Assembly: GCA_963556255.1 (NCBI GenBank)
Contig: OY744617.1
Span: 26,855,871-26,919,870 of the forward strand
Length of the DNA stretch: 64,000 nt
Direction: 5' to 3'
Origin: Allolobophora icterica
Taxonomy: Eukaryota; Annelida; Clitellata; Crassiclitellata; Lumbricidae
Shown: piece after piece, positions 40,581 through 52,772 of the stretch
How positions within the stretch are numbered: the first letter of the stretch is position 1
Layout of the letters: each line of letters starts with the position of its first letter
Made by a program: the position numbers and the translations under genes
Notes under the pieces: generated by a model
Databases searched by the model: none
What the model was told of the DNA's origin: nothing
The model's input: only the letters and a program-made list of their open reading frames with translations

Positions 40581-42600
40581 GGTTGGTTTTAAGCAACCTG
40601 GAGAAAAACATAAAGAAATTTCTGATTGTTTTATAACCTAGTTACTCGTTGACCTGTTTTAAATCACTATCAGCATTTAAATCATCTTGTAGTAGATATT
40701 CCGAAGAGCCGCTGCACAAATTACGCATTTTATACGTTAAATCAATTGGCATTAATAAGCATTTTTATAGCGCCAGCTCATAAAATGTATACAAGTGCTG
40801 ATAGCCTCATCTTACACACAAAAATAGGAAAACCTTGCCGAATACTGTAATGATAGATTAACGGATGTGACGTAGACCTATCAAGTATACGTACAGTGAA
40901 GCGCAACTTATAACACATAGATAAGCATGTGCAAGTAATAAAAATATGTATAATGTTTATGCCAATTCAATCAGTTACTTTAATCTTAGTAAATATTAAT
41001 CTGGAACAAAGCCTAGTTGCAACTAGGCTTTGTAAGTGATTGTGTGATGCAGAATAGACCCAACTTGTCACCCAAGATAAGTAAAAAAATTTGCCTGTAA
41101 TTGAAACCCAAATATTTTGTAGCACTATAGTTCCCCGACGCACACAAACAACATCCAAGAGAGCATAAAACCATCTGTCAGAAATGGTTTTGTGTTCAGT
41201 TGATAAATCTGTCACATCTTTGCAAGTTGTACCATGAATAAGGTATTAATCATTTTTATAAAAGAATGTAAATAAACGTATTTGTGTGGGGAAGGGGTTG
41301 TGTGATTCAGAGAATGCGCTCTGCATGCTGAAGTGTTGAAACGTACAGTAAACTATATTTCCATGTGCACACTTCTTCTCGTCTAACCTCATGTCTGCCG
41401 AAGCCCTAAGGGAATGCATTACTAATTAAAGTAGGCGTTGAGTTCTGACAAAGTGAAATTGCTAGCGCCTCATACAATGGCCACTCCTTACAGGAACTCG
41501 TATCGGTGTTTTTGTTATTCTTTTTGTTCAGCTTTAACAAAGCAGATGTTTCAAATCTGGATTTGCGATTGCTCAATTTTCCATTAAAGTTTGGTAAAAG
41601 AATGACATTAATATATAATATATTCGTGTTTATTCACAAGGAGGAAACAGTAAGTTACCGTACATTGGAACATTGAAACACGGCGGTACAGTTATCAAGA
41701 TCTTACGTCTTGGCAGCGTGTTATTCGCCCGCTCATTTTACTATTTAATACCATTTAATTATCAAATGGGTAACTAAAGTCTAGAGATGTACTCTTATGT
41801 TCAAAGGAGAAACATTCATTTCGTCAAGTGGTACAAAGCAAACCTTAGGGAGAAATCGTTTAGGGCAGTAAGTACAGTTATGCTAAAGCTGCCAAAGTTT
41901 AGCTGAACTGCATAATCATAATGAACTGAAACCAACTCAGTACACGGGTAGATTCAAAACACGAAAAGGATTACAACGTTCAAATGATAACACATTTCCC
42001 AGCAGATAAAGAAATTCCTTTTAGAAGCAGGCGTCCGTTTAGCCGTAAAACAATCTGGCATCACATATCGCTGTTTACTCCCCCTGAAATCCATTTCGAT
42101 TAAAGTCAAATTGATTACTTTCTTCATCGCATAGATTAACGTCTTTTGTTATCCATAGAATTTTCACGAACCTATAGGCAAGTTCAGAGCTTTTACTACC
42201 GTTCAACGTTGGCCCACGTTCCTCAGCTACAGCTCTCTGTACATTAATTTTGGTCCTAAACGTTCTCGTTCGGCTGTGGCAATGTCTGAAGTATTGGCAA
42301 AGACATTGGCACTCGGACGCAGAGGCAAGGAAAGGCGTTGGCCCCACTTGGAATTCCCATTGCAGTTACCACTTGTACATTTCTGGCCCACATCAAGCCC
42401 GGACAATTTATTGTAATAGAACAGAACACGATATGTTGCAATACACCTGACCGTCATTATAGCAGGAATTCTGATGCAACAGCAGTCAGGCATATGGCTG
42501 ACAGATAAATAGTTAGCTTTAAAAATCTCCTTATGCCACAACCTTGCTACATGTATAGGATGGTTCTTGATACGGCACCAAAAACATTGTTGTAGGGAGG
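40580..42600. other. unannotated AT-rich stretch
   Basis: It contains the 28-bp palindrome at 41006-41033. Three minus-strand frames are open around 42075-42541 with no recognised domain. No gene call is justified. Confidence 0.4.
41006..41033. repeat. perfect 28-bp palindrome
   Basis: 'acaaagcctagttg' is followed immediately by its exact inverse complement with no spacer. Confidence 0.97.
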
Positions 42601-42617
42601 TTCCGGTGTATCATGCA

Positions 42618-42891
42618 CAGGGGCGGATCCAGGGGGGGGCCAATCCGGCCATGGCCCCCCCATTTGAAATTTTTATTTATTTTTGACATGTGTTTTATGG
42701 GCGTTTTATGATCTTTACACAGGCGTGGCCCCCCTGTAGGCGTGGATGAGTAAAATGTACAGAGAACGTAGATGCACACTGAAGACATTAAAAAGGTTAA
42801 TAACTAAAAAAAAAGAAAGGTCATCAACTTTTTTGGGGAGATGACTACAAAATTTTTGGCCCCCCTGATAGACCTTCTGGATCCGCCCCTG
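42618..42891. mobile_element. hAT MITE, 274 bp
   Basis: The ends are 'caggggcggatccagg' and 'ctggatccgcccctg', with a perfect 8-bp duplication ATCATGCA (42610-42617 and 42892-42899). The interior has 'ggcccccc' on both sides and 'aaaggtcatcaacttttttg'. Confidence 0.95.
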
Positions 42892-42899
42892 ATCATGCA

Positions 42900-43930
42900 A
42901 TACAAACCTGTTAGTCACTTAGTGCAGTCTTTGGGTTAGGTAGCAAAGATCAAGGTTGTGTTGATGCCATTGGCCAAATAAAGTAATTCAGTTGATCACC
43001 CTACTATAGTTAGAAAATTATTCACGTATAAGCAATACTCTCAGAATTTATTTCCTTGCATTCAGTTAGCACCAGCGATACTGTACACGGTGTTGAACAC
43101 TTTGCTAAAGGTCCCTAGACAGCCAGAGCCGGATCGAACCACGCACTCTAACGCTAAACAAAATCACCCAATGTTAATAAGGAAAATCAAGCCCAACCTG
43201 CAGCACTTTAGGCTGGAGCTCAGCTAACGAATTGGACCTAGTTTACCTGGACGAGGTGTGGTGTGTCACTGTTTTCAAACGGATCAGCCTTTCATTCCGA
43301 GAAAGGCGTTCTCGGAATTCCAGGTTTCGGCCCACTAATCAATCATACTCAGTCTTCAGCGTCAGGTGAACAAATTGAACGATGAATCAGTGCGGCCGCA
43401 TGGTGACAGGACACGTGCCTTTTCCATACACGGACACATTCACTGCATCTCCTTTTTCCAGGCCACTACTTAATACTTATCCAATTACTCATCCATCTCT
43501 ACGTTAAACTTTGTCCCCAGAACCAACGTTGTATACAAACGCGCCGTGCATATATCTTAATATAGCGCCTGTTAGCGAGCTCTCAGAAGCTCGGCGCATG
43601 TCTCTATCTAACTGAACTAAACGAATGAGAACAGAGGTAGACTGAAGATACATGCTGAGCAGAGTTAATTGAAATAGTGCGCATACGGCTTGTGTCAACA
43701 CGCCACTGGCGCCCCCTATGACCAATCGTGACTGCATCATGTTTTGATAGTGGATGCCTTTCTAAATGAGATTATTTTAGCCATAAGACATTCATTGTTT
43801 TTCGTCAGAGTTTGTTTATATTGCCGGATTTTCGTCTCAGATCCATAAATAGTATACCGGTACTCTGTTATACTATGTTACAGCGCTCTTGTAGCGGCAT
43901 GGTCGCGTTACGGCGCTATATAAATTGTCC
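42900..43930. other. unannotated stretch
   Basis: No repeat family or exon recognised. A 78-aa minus-strand ORF at 43504-43740 has no known domain. Confidence 0.4.
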
Positions 43931-43931
43931 A

Positions 43932-44012
<81 letters not shown>
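43932..44012. repeat. (TTA)n microsatellite at a LINE/SINE-like tail
   Basis: About 27 'tta' units directly after 'cggcgctatataaattg', a sequence resembling the 3' tails of LINEs in this window. Confidence 0.95.
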
Positions 44013-44014
<2 letters not shown>

Positions 44015-44238
44015 GCACAAATGCAGATTAGTCTTGCAATGGAGTAGCGCTATAAAAATGTTCAAGTACACTTACAAAAATGTACGTCTGGAGAGTTATA
44101 CTGCGCCTCTATTCCGTGGACACGTATACCACCAAAGTCAAAGTGACGCAGTAACGAATACGTCAGTGCTTCTCAGCTTCTTGTGGTTTCAGAAAGCATA
44201 ACCTGCGCTTTTGCAGTTGATTCAGACTATGTATACCA

Positions 44239-44510
44239 GCAGTCCTTTAGGCTACTCTGAGGCAGCCCTAGGTATGAACTGTTAGCAAGTTCATTTTCTT
44301 AGCCTCGGCATATGAGGGCGGACGTCCAGTCCTCTACTTCTCCATCTCATCTTTCCACCGACAGTGTACAGTCAATGAATTCATTATAGCTGAGTTGGCT
44401 GGGTGCGCAGGTGGAGCAGAAATCTTGAACCAAATTTTTGCCCTGGCGGGGATTTGAATCCCAGACCTCTCGATTGACAGTTCAGCACGCTAACCACTAC
44501 ACAATCGAAT
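44239..44510 (-). mobile_element. tRNA-derived SINE, family C, copy 3
   Basis: The minus strand has 'gtgtagtggttagcgtgc' (box A), 'gggattcaaatccccgcc' (box B changed by one base), 'cagccaactcagctataatg', 'gtcggtggaaagatgagatg' and 'ccgaggctaagaaaatgaac'. Confidence 0.87.
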
Positions 44511-45002
44511 TGCTCAACAGTTTATTCGCTGTATGACACAATATTTTATTGCGTCAGTTGCAACCTAGCCTAAAGAGAAACTGCATAGAGAGGAATTTGT
44601 CAACCAGTCCGTTAACCAAACCAGGTCATCTCCCCTTAATGAGCTCGCTCGCCTGGCCCTCTGGCGGGAGGGAGGCAGGACAGCTGGGAAAAGCGTTGGC
44701 ACATAAACAAGACGGATGGGGTTGTCTTGACGAAGGGAGGGTAGCCGGCATATGAAGGCGGACGTAACGCACGGTCGGCATTGCACTTGCTGATGAAATC
44801 CGATCAAAAGCCGCAACAATGGACAATTGTCTGAAACAATGTAGACTGCTGATGTCAGCAGAGGAGGCGACAACTCGCGGCGGTGACTCACTTGAACCAT
44901 CTGCCTGCGCAAAAACCGTTTAATCACTTTCCATTTCTCCCATCATCAGCATCTCTTATAAAAGCCGCAGAGGCAGAAGCAGAGGCAGCAGCAGCGCTCG
45001 TC

Positions 45003-45122
45003 ATGATGCAGGCAGCAATAGCATCGCTGTCGCATGTATACACGGATGAAAGCCGGTCGCATTTAAACGTCGACGCCGAGCGATTTATACGTTTAATCCG
45101 AGACCAGCAGAGCACAGGCAAG
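45003..45122 (+). CDS. candidate first coding exon, function unknown
   Basis: TATAAAA (44957-44963) lies 40 bases upstream of an ATG that opens 40 codons ('MMQAAIASLSHVYTDESRSH', then 'DAERFIRLIRDQQSTGK'), ending in phase 0 at a strong donor 'ggcaag|gtgagt' (45123). Upstream is a 'gcagaggcag' Ala/Glu-rich stretch. The sequence has the mixed composition of real coding DNA, but I do not recognise a family and found no second exon. It remains a candidate only. Confidence 0.3.
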
Positions 45123-45219
45123 GTGAGTGAATTGAAATGGAAGCAATCTGTCATCTGTAATTGGTCGGATGTTCTATCGTAATGCTATTAAACTCATCCT
45201 CATATTGCATCATGTCGCT

Positions 45220-46110
45220 TTTAATAACTGTTTAGACACTGCATCAAATAGCAACTGAGGGACCATGTTGGCAGAGCAGTTTTTCGTTTTGATTCTCAAT
45301 TTTAAAGGAAATGTTGCTTATCATTGCTAATTGTAAGTTGTTGGGTATTTTGTGGTCAATTTTCCAGACATACATGGAAAATGACGAATAAAGTATGCTT
45401 TTAATAACTGTTTAGACACTGTATCATAACCTGGAAGCTTACACCAATGAAAGATCTGATGATAATAAAACACATAGTTTCTGATCTGACTTCGTTAATT
45501 CAGCTCTGCCCGTAATGTCCTTTCCACCAACAAGTACCTCTTTCAACAACCATACCATCCACGGACTGTCTCTCTGCCTTTCCATCAATTACCTCTTTCA
45601 ACAACTATACCAGTTGTTTTAAAAGAGGTAATTGATGGAAAGGCAGAGAGAGAGTCCATGGATGGTATGGTTGTTCAAGAGGTAATGGATGGAAAGTACC
45701 AATCCGTGGATGGTATGGTTCTTGAAAGAGGTAATTGATGGAAAGGCAGAGAGACAGTCCGTGGATGATATGGTCCACGGACTGTCTCTGCCTTTTCATC
45801 AATTACCTCGTTCAACAACTATACCCTCCAAGACTGTCTTTCTACTTTTCCATCAATTACCTCTTTCAACAACCATACCATCCACGGACTGTCTATCTGC
45901 CTCAGTGCTCTGACTTGAAAATTGACCCATATTTACTGGAGTTTGATGGACCAGCTTGTAAAATCACAACACTGCCGCCAACTTTAATATCAAATAGCAA
46001 TTGAGGGACCACGTTGGCAGAGCAGTTTTTCGTGTTGATTCTCAATTTTAGAGGAAATGTTGCTTATCATTGCCAAGTGGAAGATCTTGGGTATTTGGTG
46101 ATCAATGGGG
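45220..46110. repeat. inverted-repeat array flanked by ~120-bp direct repeats
   Basis: 45530-45905 holds alternating forward and inverse copies of a unit with 'tccacggactgtctctctgc', 'catcaattacctctttca' and 'acaaccataccatcca'. Flanking direct copies at about 45245-45365 and 45985-46105 share 'gagggaccatgttggcagag' and 'aaatgttgcttatcattgc'. The ORFs are artefacts. Confidence 0.88.
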
Positions 46111-46224
46111 GACTATTCTATTCTTTTAATTGTATTAGCTTATGGCACATTGCGCATGTTATCAGCTGACCGTATATCAAAATGTAAACAAAGTTGCATA
46201 CAACATAGTCTAGGTTATAGGAAT

Positions 46225-46830
46225 CAGTATCATCATATCATCACGATCATCATCATCATCAGTTCCTGACACCAGTCAATTGCTGGCGATGGGTACGAAT
46301 AAATTGTTTTTCTTCTTTTCCTCGGTTATTTGTCAAGTCTACTCCCTCCAGCAGTGGCGGCGATCTTGTTTGATAGGTGGGGGGGGGGGCATTATTGAAC
46401 TGATCTGGTGAAAACAGAGTTTTGAACTGACATGCTCTAAAAAGATGTCAAAATTTTTTTCGCGCATTTGATGACCTTTTTTGGGTGTTTCTTCAAAAGG
46501 TTGGGGGAACTGCATGGTGTGCCCCCACCCTCACACTGTTAAAGGTGGGGTCTTGTCCCCCTCAACCCCCCGGGATCGCCGCCCATGCCCTTAGTGTTAG
46601 TCCAGGTGATGTTATGTCCTCAGTTATATCATTATCTATCCAGCGAAGTCTTGGTCTGCATTTGTTTCTTTTTCCTTCGAATCTTCCATGTCGTGCACTG
46701 TGCGGGATTCGGTCAACTGGCAATCTCTCTACATGTCCAAACCATCGGAGTCTTCGTTGAACGACTTTGTCTAGCAGAGTTATTTGTATAACTAACGATT
46801 TAGTGCATGAGAGGAATATTGAAGTCCTAA
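46225..46830 (-). mobile_element. LINE 3' end, interrupted by a MITE
   Basis: The minus strand encodes 'RLRWFGHVERLPVDRIPHSA', then 'GKRNKCRPRLRWIDNDITED', a classic LINE reverse-transcriptase C-terminus. After the MITE at 46352-46587 come 'taaccgaggaaaagaagaaa', 'cgtacccatcgccag', 'gtcaggaactgatgatgatg' and a (GAT)n tail. It is 5'-truncated. Confidence 0.85.
46352..46587. mobile_element. hAT-like MITE inside the LINE 3' end
   Basis: The ends are 'cagtggcggcgatc' and 'ggatcgccgcccatg'. The interior has a G11 run and 'tttgatgaccttttttggg', as in other MITEs of the window. The flanks CCCTCCAG and CCCTTAGT share only the first four bases, so the duplication is decayed or misplaced. Confidence 0.75.
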
Positions 46831-46865
46831 CAGATTATTCTATCCGAAAGCACCACAGCTGTCAT

Positions 46866-47423
<558 letters not shown>

Positions 47424-47429
47424 CTGAAC

Positions 47430-48040
47430 ACTTATACAGCGCGTTTTGAGTACCACACAAGTCGTCGTAACATGGTTATCTATAGCAGTAAGATGAGCTG
47501 AAAGCATTTCTGAGCGGATTGTGACGGTTAAGTTCTATGTTCAAGTGGTAGACTGTTCCACGAAGACGGTCCAATGCATGAGAAGGATCGATGTGAGCGA
47601 ATCGTTGTACTGGAGCGCGGAACCAACAGGTCCCCACAGGCGGTAAAGCGCGGTTTTCCTCGACATCTATGTAATTGCTTCAGTATTTAAGCTGGCCAAT
47701 ATAACTGAAAACAAATGGTACTGCGGACTGTGGATTCAGCGCAGGCTGTTCTGCACAAGTTGAAGCAAATTTAAACCTTTCCGACTATTACACAACAAAT
47801 GATTTCATAAAGGTCAAATACTTTGAGGGAACATTATTAAAACCCGACTAGAACACGGTCCACAATAATTCCTGTTGATGTCAACACCAACATGATTTAT
47901 CAAACGAAAATGAACTCCTACAGCAATCCACACAGCGATCAACTGAACTTGATTGCATTTAAAACCGGCTACTGCTTGATTAAGGTACAGTATATTCAGT
48001 ATCTGCCAGGAATTATTTATTATTGTGAAATTGAACATTT
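47430..48040. other. unannotated stretch
   Basis: No repeat family or exon recognised. Confidence 0.4.
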
Positions 48041-48042
48041 GG

Positions 48043-48255
48043 GGTGCTCGATAGTGTAGTGGTTAGTGTGCTGCAATGTCAGTCGAGAGGTCGGGGGTTC
48101 AAATCCCTGCCAGGGCAGAAATTTTGTTCGGGATTTCTCTACCTGTGCCTCTAGCCAACTCAGCTGTGACGAGTGCACTGATCGTACACTGTCGGTGGGA
48201 AGATGAGATGGCGAGGGAGAGGACTGAGAATTTAAGTCGCTAACACCTCATATCC
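48043..48255 (+). mobile_element. tRNA-derived SINE, family C, copy 4
   Basis: Box A 'gtgtagtggttagtgtgctg' and box B 'gggttcaaatccctgcc' are intact. Then come 'cagggcagaaattttg', 'ctagccaactcagctg', 'acactgtcggtgggaagatg' and 'aagtcgctaacacctcatat'. The next SINE starts at its 3' end in the opposite orientation. Confidence 0.9.
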
Positions 48256-48475
48256 ATGGCTGCATTGGGTATGAAGTGTTAGCGACTTTATTTTCTTAGC
48301 CTCGGTGTGTAAAGACGGGTGGCCAGTCCACTCTATCGCCATCTCATCATCCACAGACAGTGTACGGTCGGTGTACTCATTGTAGATGAGTTGGCTAGGG
48401 GGCGTAGATGGAACAGAAATCTCGACACAAACTTCTGTCCTGGCGGGGATTTGAACCCCGACCTCTCGGTTTAAA
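48256..48475 (-). mobile_element. tRNA-derived SINE, family C, copy 5 (inverted neighbour)
   Basis: The minus strand reads 'aggtcggggttcaaatcccc', 'gccaggacagaagtttgtg' and on to 'gtcgctaacacttcataccc'. Together with copy 4 it makes a tail-to-tail inverted pair with arms of about 200 bases. Confidence 0.87.
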
Positions 48476-48479
48476 GTAG

Positions 48480-50760
48480 GTTAGCCTTGCAAACGACTTG
48501 TATGCATTATGAGGATTCATTTGCCTATTTAAGGAAACCTATTTTGGGCACTGTATCATTCAGCGTTGCTATAACAGTGGAACCTTTAACTACTCTGCCG
48601 CGGGTTCAACTGCTGTGAAATTAATCAGTTAGAGTCAGATGAGAAATGAATATGGGATAAAACTGAATTAAATTCCAGGAGTAAGGGAACAGTTGTCGAG
48701 ATGTCAATTATAGGTCCTCGGTTTAGTCATCCTCAGCAGCCGATGCCCATCATCTGTCTTCTTGCGCTGACTCGGCGGGTATCATCTCATCAATGCCTGG
48801 CAACACCATCAGCAACTGGCAGGTGCCCATTGGGGCTGAGCCCCAGGGTATCGGAGCAGCTTATCAGGGTTGGGGTTGGAAGTCAAGCTGTTTCACAGGT
48901 GGACCTGAGGGCTAGAGTGGGCTGCACCACAGTCCATTATCACATGTCAAGTGGTCAGAAATGGAAATTCATGTAGGAGGAGGAGGAAGCGGAGGAGGGG
49001 CAGGATTACCACCTCCTTACTTACATCCATCTTCTCCCATAGATGCATATGATAGAAGTCTTATCACCATAAGAAATTGCTTTCTATATTAAGACATGAT
49101 ACTAATACTGATGTTTTGTATGTCTACATGTATGTGTGTATGTATGCATGTAAGTATATTACGTATATATAGATGTGTGTGTGTCTGTCTGTTTGTATGT
49201 AAATATGTAGCTATTTGTCTGTCAATCTATCTGTCTTTCATCGGACTGTGTATGTATGCATGGTATGTATCTTTAAGAACTTCTCGGAAACTCTACTTAA
49301 GAGACGTTAGCATCAATGGCTTGCACAACGAATTTACTTTAAAGAAAATTCTCCGGTTAACGAAAAACTCTTTTGAGTTAGATTCCAAGGTGGTTCACTT
49401 AGAAATAAAAGGAGCATAAAGAAATCAAATCTTTAATGTACCATCCTAGTTCACGATGCCTTGTGATCTTAGACACCGGCACAACAGAAGTTACAAATTA
49501 CAGTTGTAATTGTAAATGTTATCTTTGAATTTTAATCTGTATTCAGTGTGACTCAGGTTCCTTCTAATGTTATGAACAAAAGCTACCAGCCTCAGCCTCA
49601 GGAATTGAACCTCCTTCTTTATCTTTGCCTATACTGCCCCTCCAGTGCTTTGAGCCTCTAAGGAATTTCTAAAGTGACGGGGTTAAATTCCGCATTACCC
49701 GAGCGTCTCATGGGAAACTCGTATGTAATTTGTGCAGCACAATTTGCGTAAGGCAATAATTTATTGTCGACAATTTATGCAAGGGGCTTACCAGATCAAG
49801 ATGTTTTAAGCAGAAGAAACTTATACAAGGTATTTTATATACAGAACTTATAAAGGAACTCTTAGGCGGGACATTTTATAGAAAGAATTTGCTTAAGAGA
49901 GATAAGTGATTCGGGGCTGTTAATTCAAAGCCTCTGAGAGGCTGCATGGGAAAATTTATACAACAGATTTTAATCCAGGGCACTTTTAGAAAGCATGTTA
50001 TGCAGACCAATACGTGACAGAGCATCTCCAGTCATAATATATTCCAACGACTTCATGACAATATATGCAGAGACATTGTGGGAAAGCTGCATATCAGTAA
50101 CTGTCCATGCCCTAGTCAATCTCTTGGCTGATCTAGGGTTGACAACTTTAGAGCTCGATGGATTACTTCAAGGTAGTATCTTGGCAGGGAAGTCGATCCC
50201 CAGGGAACATAGGGTTCAATGTTAGCAACAAACTCATGTCATTGATATTGCTGTTTAAACTTTGCAAAACAACTAGCTATTTCGAATTCTGTAATATCAA
50301 AGTCATTACTGCGAACTTCCTAATTTATCTGGAGTGGCCATAATAATATAATCAGTCAACCTTACAGCCAAAAATATACTGGTCATTCAAAGAAATACGC
50401 GCTGACACCCTGCTTTAAGTTCATCTTCGAGACTTCCACCCTAGTTTCACCCACCTATGGCAGGAGATGGATAAACATATAATAGCCAGAGGGTATAGCC
50501 AAGCTTCTTCGCCCTGAACTTTGCTCATTACACCCACAACTGAAAACCAGGTCCTACCCTAAGGTATCAACTTGTAACCTTTAATTATCCCATAAATGTA
50601 TGCTATTGTTACTTTCATCTACCCTGTTACCTTCTCCCACCCCTTGGTGCTACCTTGTTACCTCTACCTATTCCTAAGGTAGTATTTCGTTACCGTCGCC
50701 TACTCCATAGACGTCACCTTGCAACCTTCTCTTACTCCCTTCGGTGCCAACATGTCACGT
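48480..50760. other. unannotated stretch
   Basis: Short ORFs at 48701-48976, 49096-49419 and 49995-50225 have no recognised domain. Motif 'aattacagttgtaattgtaa' near 49497. No gene call is justified. Confidence 0.4.
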
Positions 50761-50764
50761 GTTA

Positions 50765-51393
50765 CGGTAACCGATCTGTTAAGCACTTGGACTGTAACGC
50801 GGAGAGTAGGGGTTAGAGCTGGACTGTAACGCAGACATTAGGGTTAGAGCTGGACTGTAACGCAGAGAGTAGGGATTAGAGCTGGACTGTAACGCAGAAA
50901 GTAGGGGTTAGAGCTGGACTGTAACGCAGAAAGTAGGGGTTAGAGCTGGACTGTAAGGCAGAGAGTAGGAGTTAGAGCTGGACTGTAACGCAGAGAGTAG
51001 GGGTTAGAGCTGGACTGTAACGTAGAGAGTATTGGTCAGAGCTGGACTGTAACGCAGAGAGTAGGGGTCAGAGCTGGACTGTAACGCAGAGAGTATGGTT
51101 TAGAGTTGGACCCTAACGCAGAGAGTATGGTTTAGAGTTGGACTGTAACGCAGAGAGTAGGGGTTAGAGCTGGACTGTAACGCAGAGAGTATGGTTTAGA
51201 GTTGGACTGTAACGCAGAGAGTATGGGTTAGAGCTGGACTGTAACGCAGAGAGTAGGGGTTACAGCCTTCCTGAGAGGGTCACTGTGTGGGTCACACGCA
51301 TTGCTCAGTGCCATCCATGTTCTGCCCAGTGGTTGTGTGTGCACTTTTGAACTCTGGAAGGAGGGCAGTATCAAACACAGTTGTATTACCTAT
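50765..51393 (+). mobile_element. SINE family A, copy 3, expanded by an internal minisatellite
   Basis: The head 'acggtaaccgatctgttaag' and the body 'gtcacacgcattgctcagtg', 'gccatccatgttctgccc', 'gaactctggaag' and 'ggcagtatcaaacacagttg' match family A. Between them the tRNA-like region is replaced by the 32-bp array at 50783-51262. Confidence 0.82.
50783..51262. repeat. 32-bp minisatellite, 15 copies, derived from the SINE head
   Basis: Units read 'gctggactgtaacgcagaga' followed by 'gtaggggttaga'. I count 15 copies, all 32 bases, with one to four changes each. The words 'ggttagagc' and 'taacgcagagagta' are those of the family A SINE head at 706-735. Confidence 0.92.
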
Positions 51394-51399
51394 CGTATT

Positions 51400-52030
51400 A
51401 ACAGCCTTCACCTTTGCTCTGAGTGAGAACGCTATGCACTTGGTCAACCACTCCAAGGGTTAACAACCCTACTCCATGTGTCAACCGATAACGAGCTTTA
51501 GTCCGTGGATTCCACACTGGGGGCCAGGCTATGTAGAGCGTTCTGGATTCCTGGCTGCCAGATCCTTCCACGCTATCCTAAGCTCACTACAGACAGCAGA
51601 CTGTACACATCAAAAGCGGCCCAGCCGATCATTAACACCGATATCTATATGGGAAAATGGCCCAGTCTGATAACTCGACCGGTCTGTCGCTAGCGGCTGG
51701 GAATACGAACAACCGTAGTTTTAGGATAAAAATTTGTAACATATTTGCTGTGCGGCCGACGGATATAATCGCGACCCAGTGCCATTTGTTACTTAGCCGA
51801 TTAATGGCCGGGATAAAACTCTAAATGTAGCGACGTGTTCGGCCTGAAAGGGGAGTGGGGGGTTGGTACGAACGGTGTATGTCTGGACGCTGTAATCAGT
51901 CGCATTGTTGGCGTGTGTACGAACCGATTATTGGAGCAATTCGTTGTACTAACGCTACTGCACTGGGCCGAGTTTTCCGGTGCAAGAAATCAGTACAGAC
52001 TTGGTTTCTTGATCCTGTGTGACTTAAGAA
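51400..52030. other. unannotated stretch
   Basis: Two overlapping ORFs at 51476-51693 and the 162-aa ORF at 51835-52323 (which runs into the tetranucleotide array) show no domain. Confidence 0.4.
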
Positions 52031-52034
52031 TTGA

Positions 52035-52622
52035 CGGAAGGATGGATGGATGGATGGATGCATCGAAGGATGAATTAATGGTTGGAGGGAGGAAGGAAGC
52101 CAGGATGTATGGGTGGATGGATGAATGGAAGAATGGGTGGGTGGATGAATGGAAGGGTGGAGGGAAGAAGAAATGGTTGCGAGGTGGACAGATGGATGGA
52201 GGAAATGGATGGAAGAATAGGTGGGTGGATGAAAAGGATGGGTGGAGGGAGGAAGAAATGGTTGCGAGGTGGATGGAGGAAATGGATGGAAGAATGGGTG
52301 GATGGATGAAAGGATGGGTGTAGAGAAGAAGGGATAGATTGCTAGGTGGACGGATGGAGGAAATGAATGGATGGCTGGAGGAAGGGAGGGAGGGAGGGGT
52401 TGCTAAATGGACGGACATGGATGGAAGAATGGGTGGATGGATGAATGGAGGGAGGAGTGGAGGAAGGGATTATAGTTAGGTGGATGGAAGAATGGGTGGA
52501 TGGATCAATGGATGGGTGGAAGGAAGGATGGGTTGCTTGACGGACGGATGGATGAAAGAATGAAAGGTGGGTTGATGGACGGAGGGACAGACGGATGGAT
52601 GGATACGTGGTCGTTAGGTGGA
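52035..52622. repeat. (GGAT)n-rich array with higher-order units
   Basis: 'ggatggatgg' interleaved with 'gaaggaagg' and a ~75-bp unit containing 'gaagaaatggttgcgaggtg' (52166 and 52251). The Trp/Met/Gly-rich and Ser/His/Pro-rich ORFs are artefacts. Confidence 0.95.
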
Positions 52623-52693
52623 TGGATTTATGCAATAAACGATACCTTAATCTTAAATTACCCTCTAGTTATTTTCCTACTGGAAATTGCATA

Positions 52694-52694
52694 T

Positions 52695-52771
<77 letters not shown>
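52694..52771. repeat. (AT)n microsatellite
   Basis: About 35 TA units after 'catatatacatacat'. Confidence 0.97.

Positions 52772-52772
<1 letters not shown>

Noticed and set aside
42075..42541. Three open minus-strand frames suggesting a gene
   Set aside because: Open in several frames at once with no domain or consistent splice sites; likely chance.
48701..48976. 91-aa plus-strand ORF
   Set aside because: It begins at a plausible ATG but shows no family similarity, no splice context and no conservation evidence available here.
50783..51262. Possible CRISPR-like array (regular 32-bp repeats)
   Set aside because: The units are contiguous with no unique spacers, the genome is eukaryotic, and the sequence matches a SINE head.
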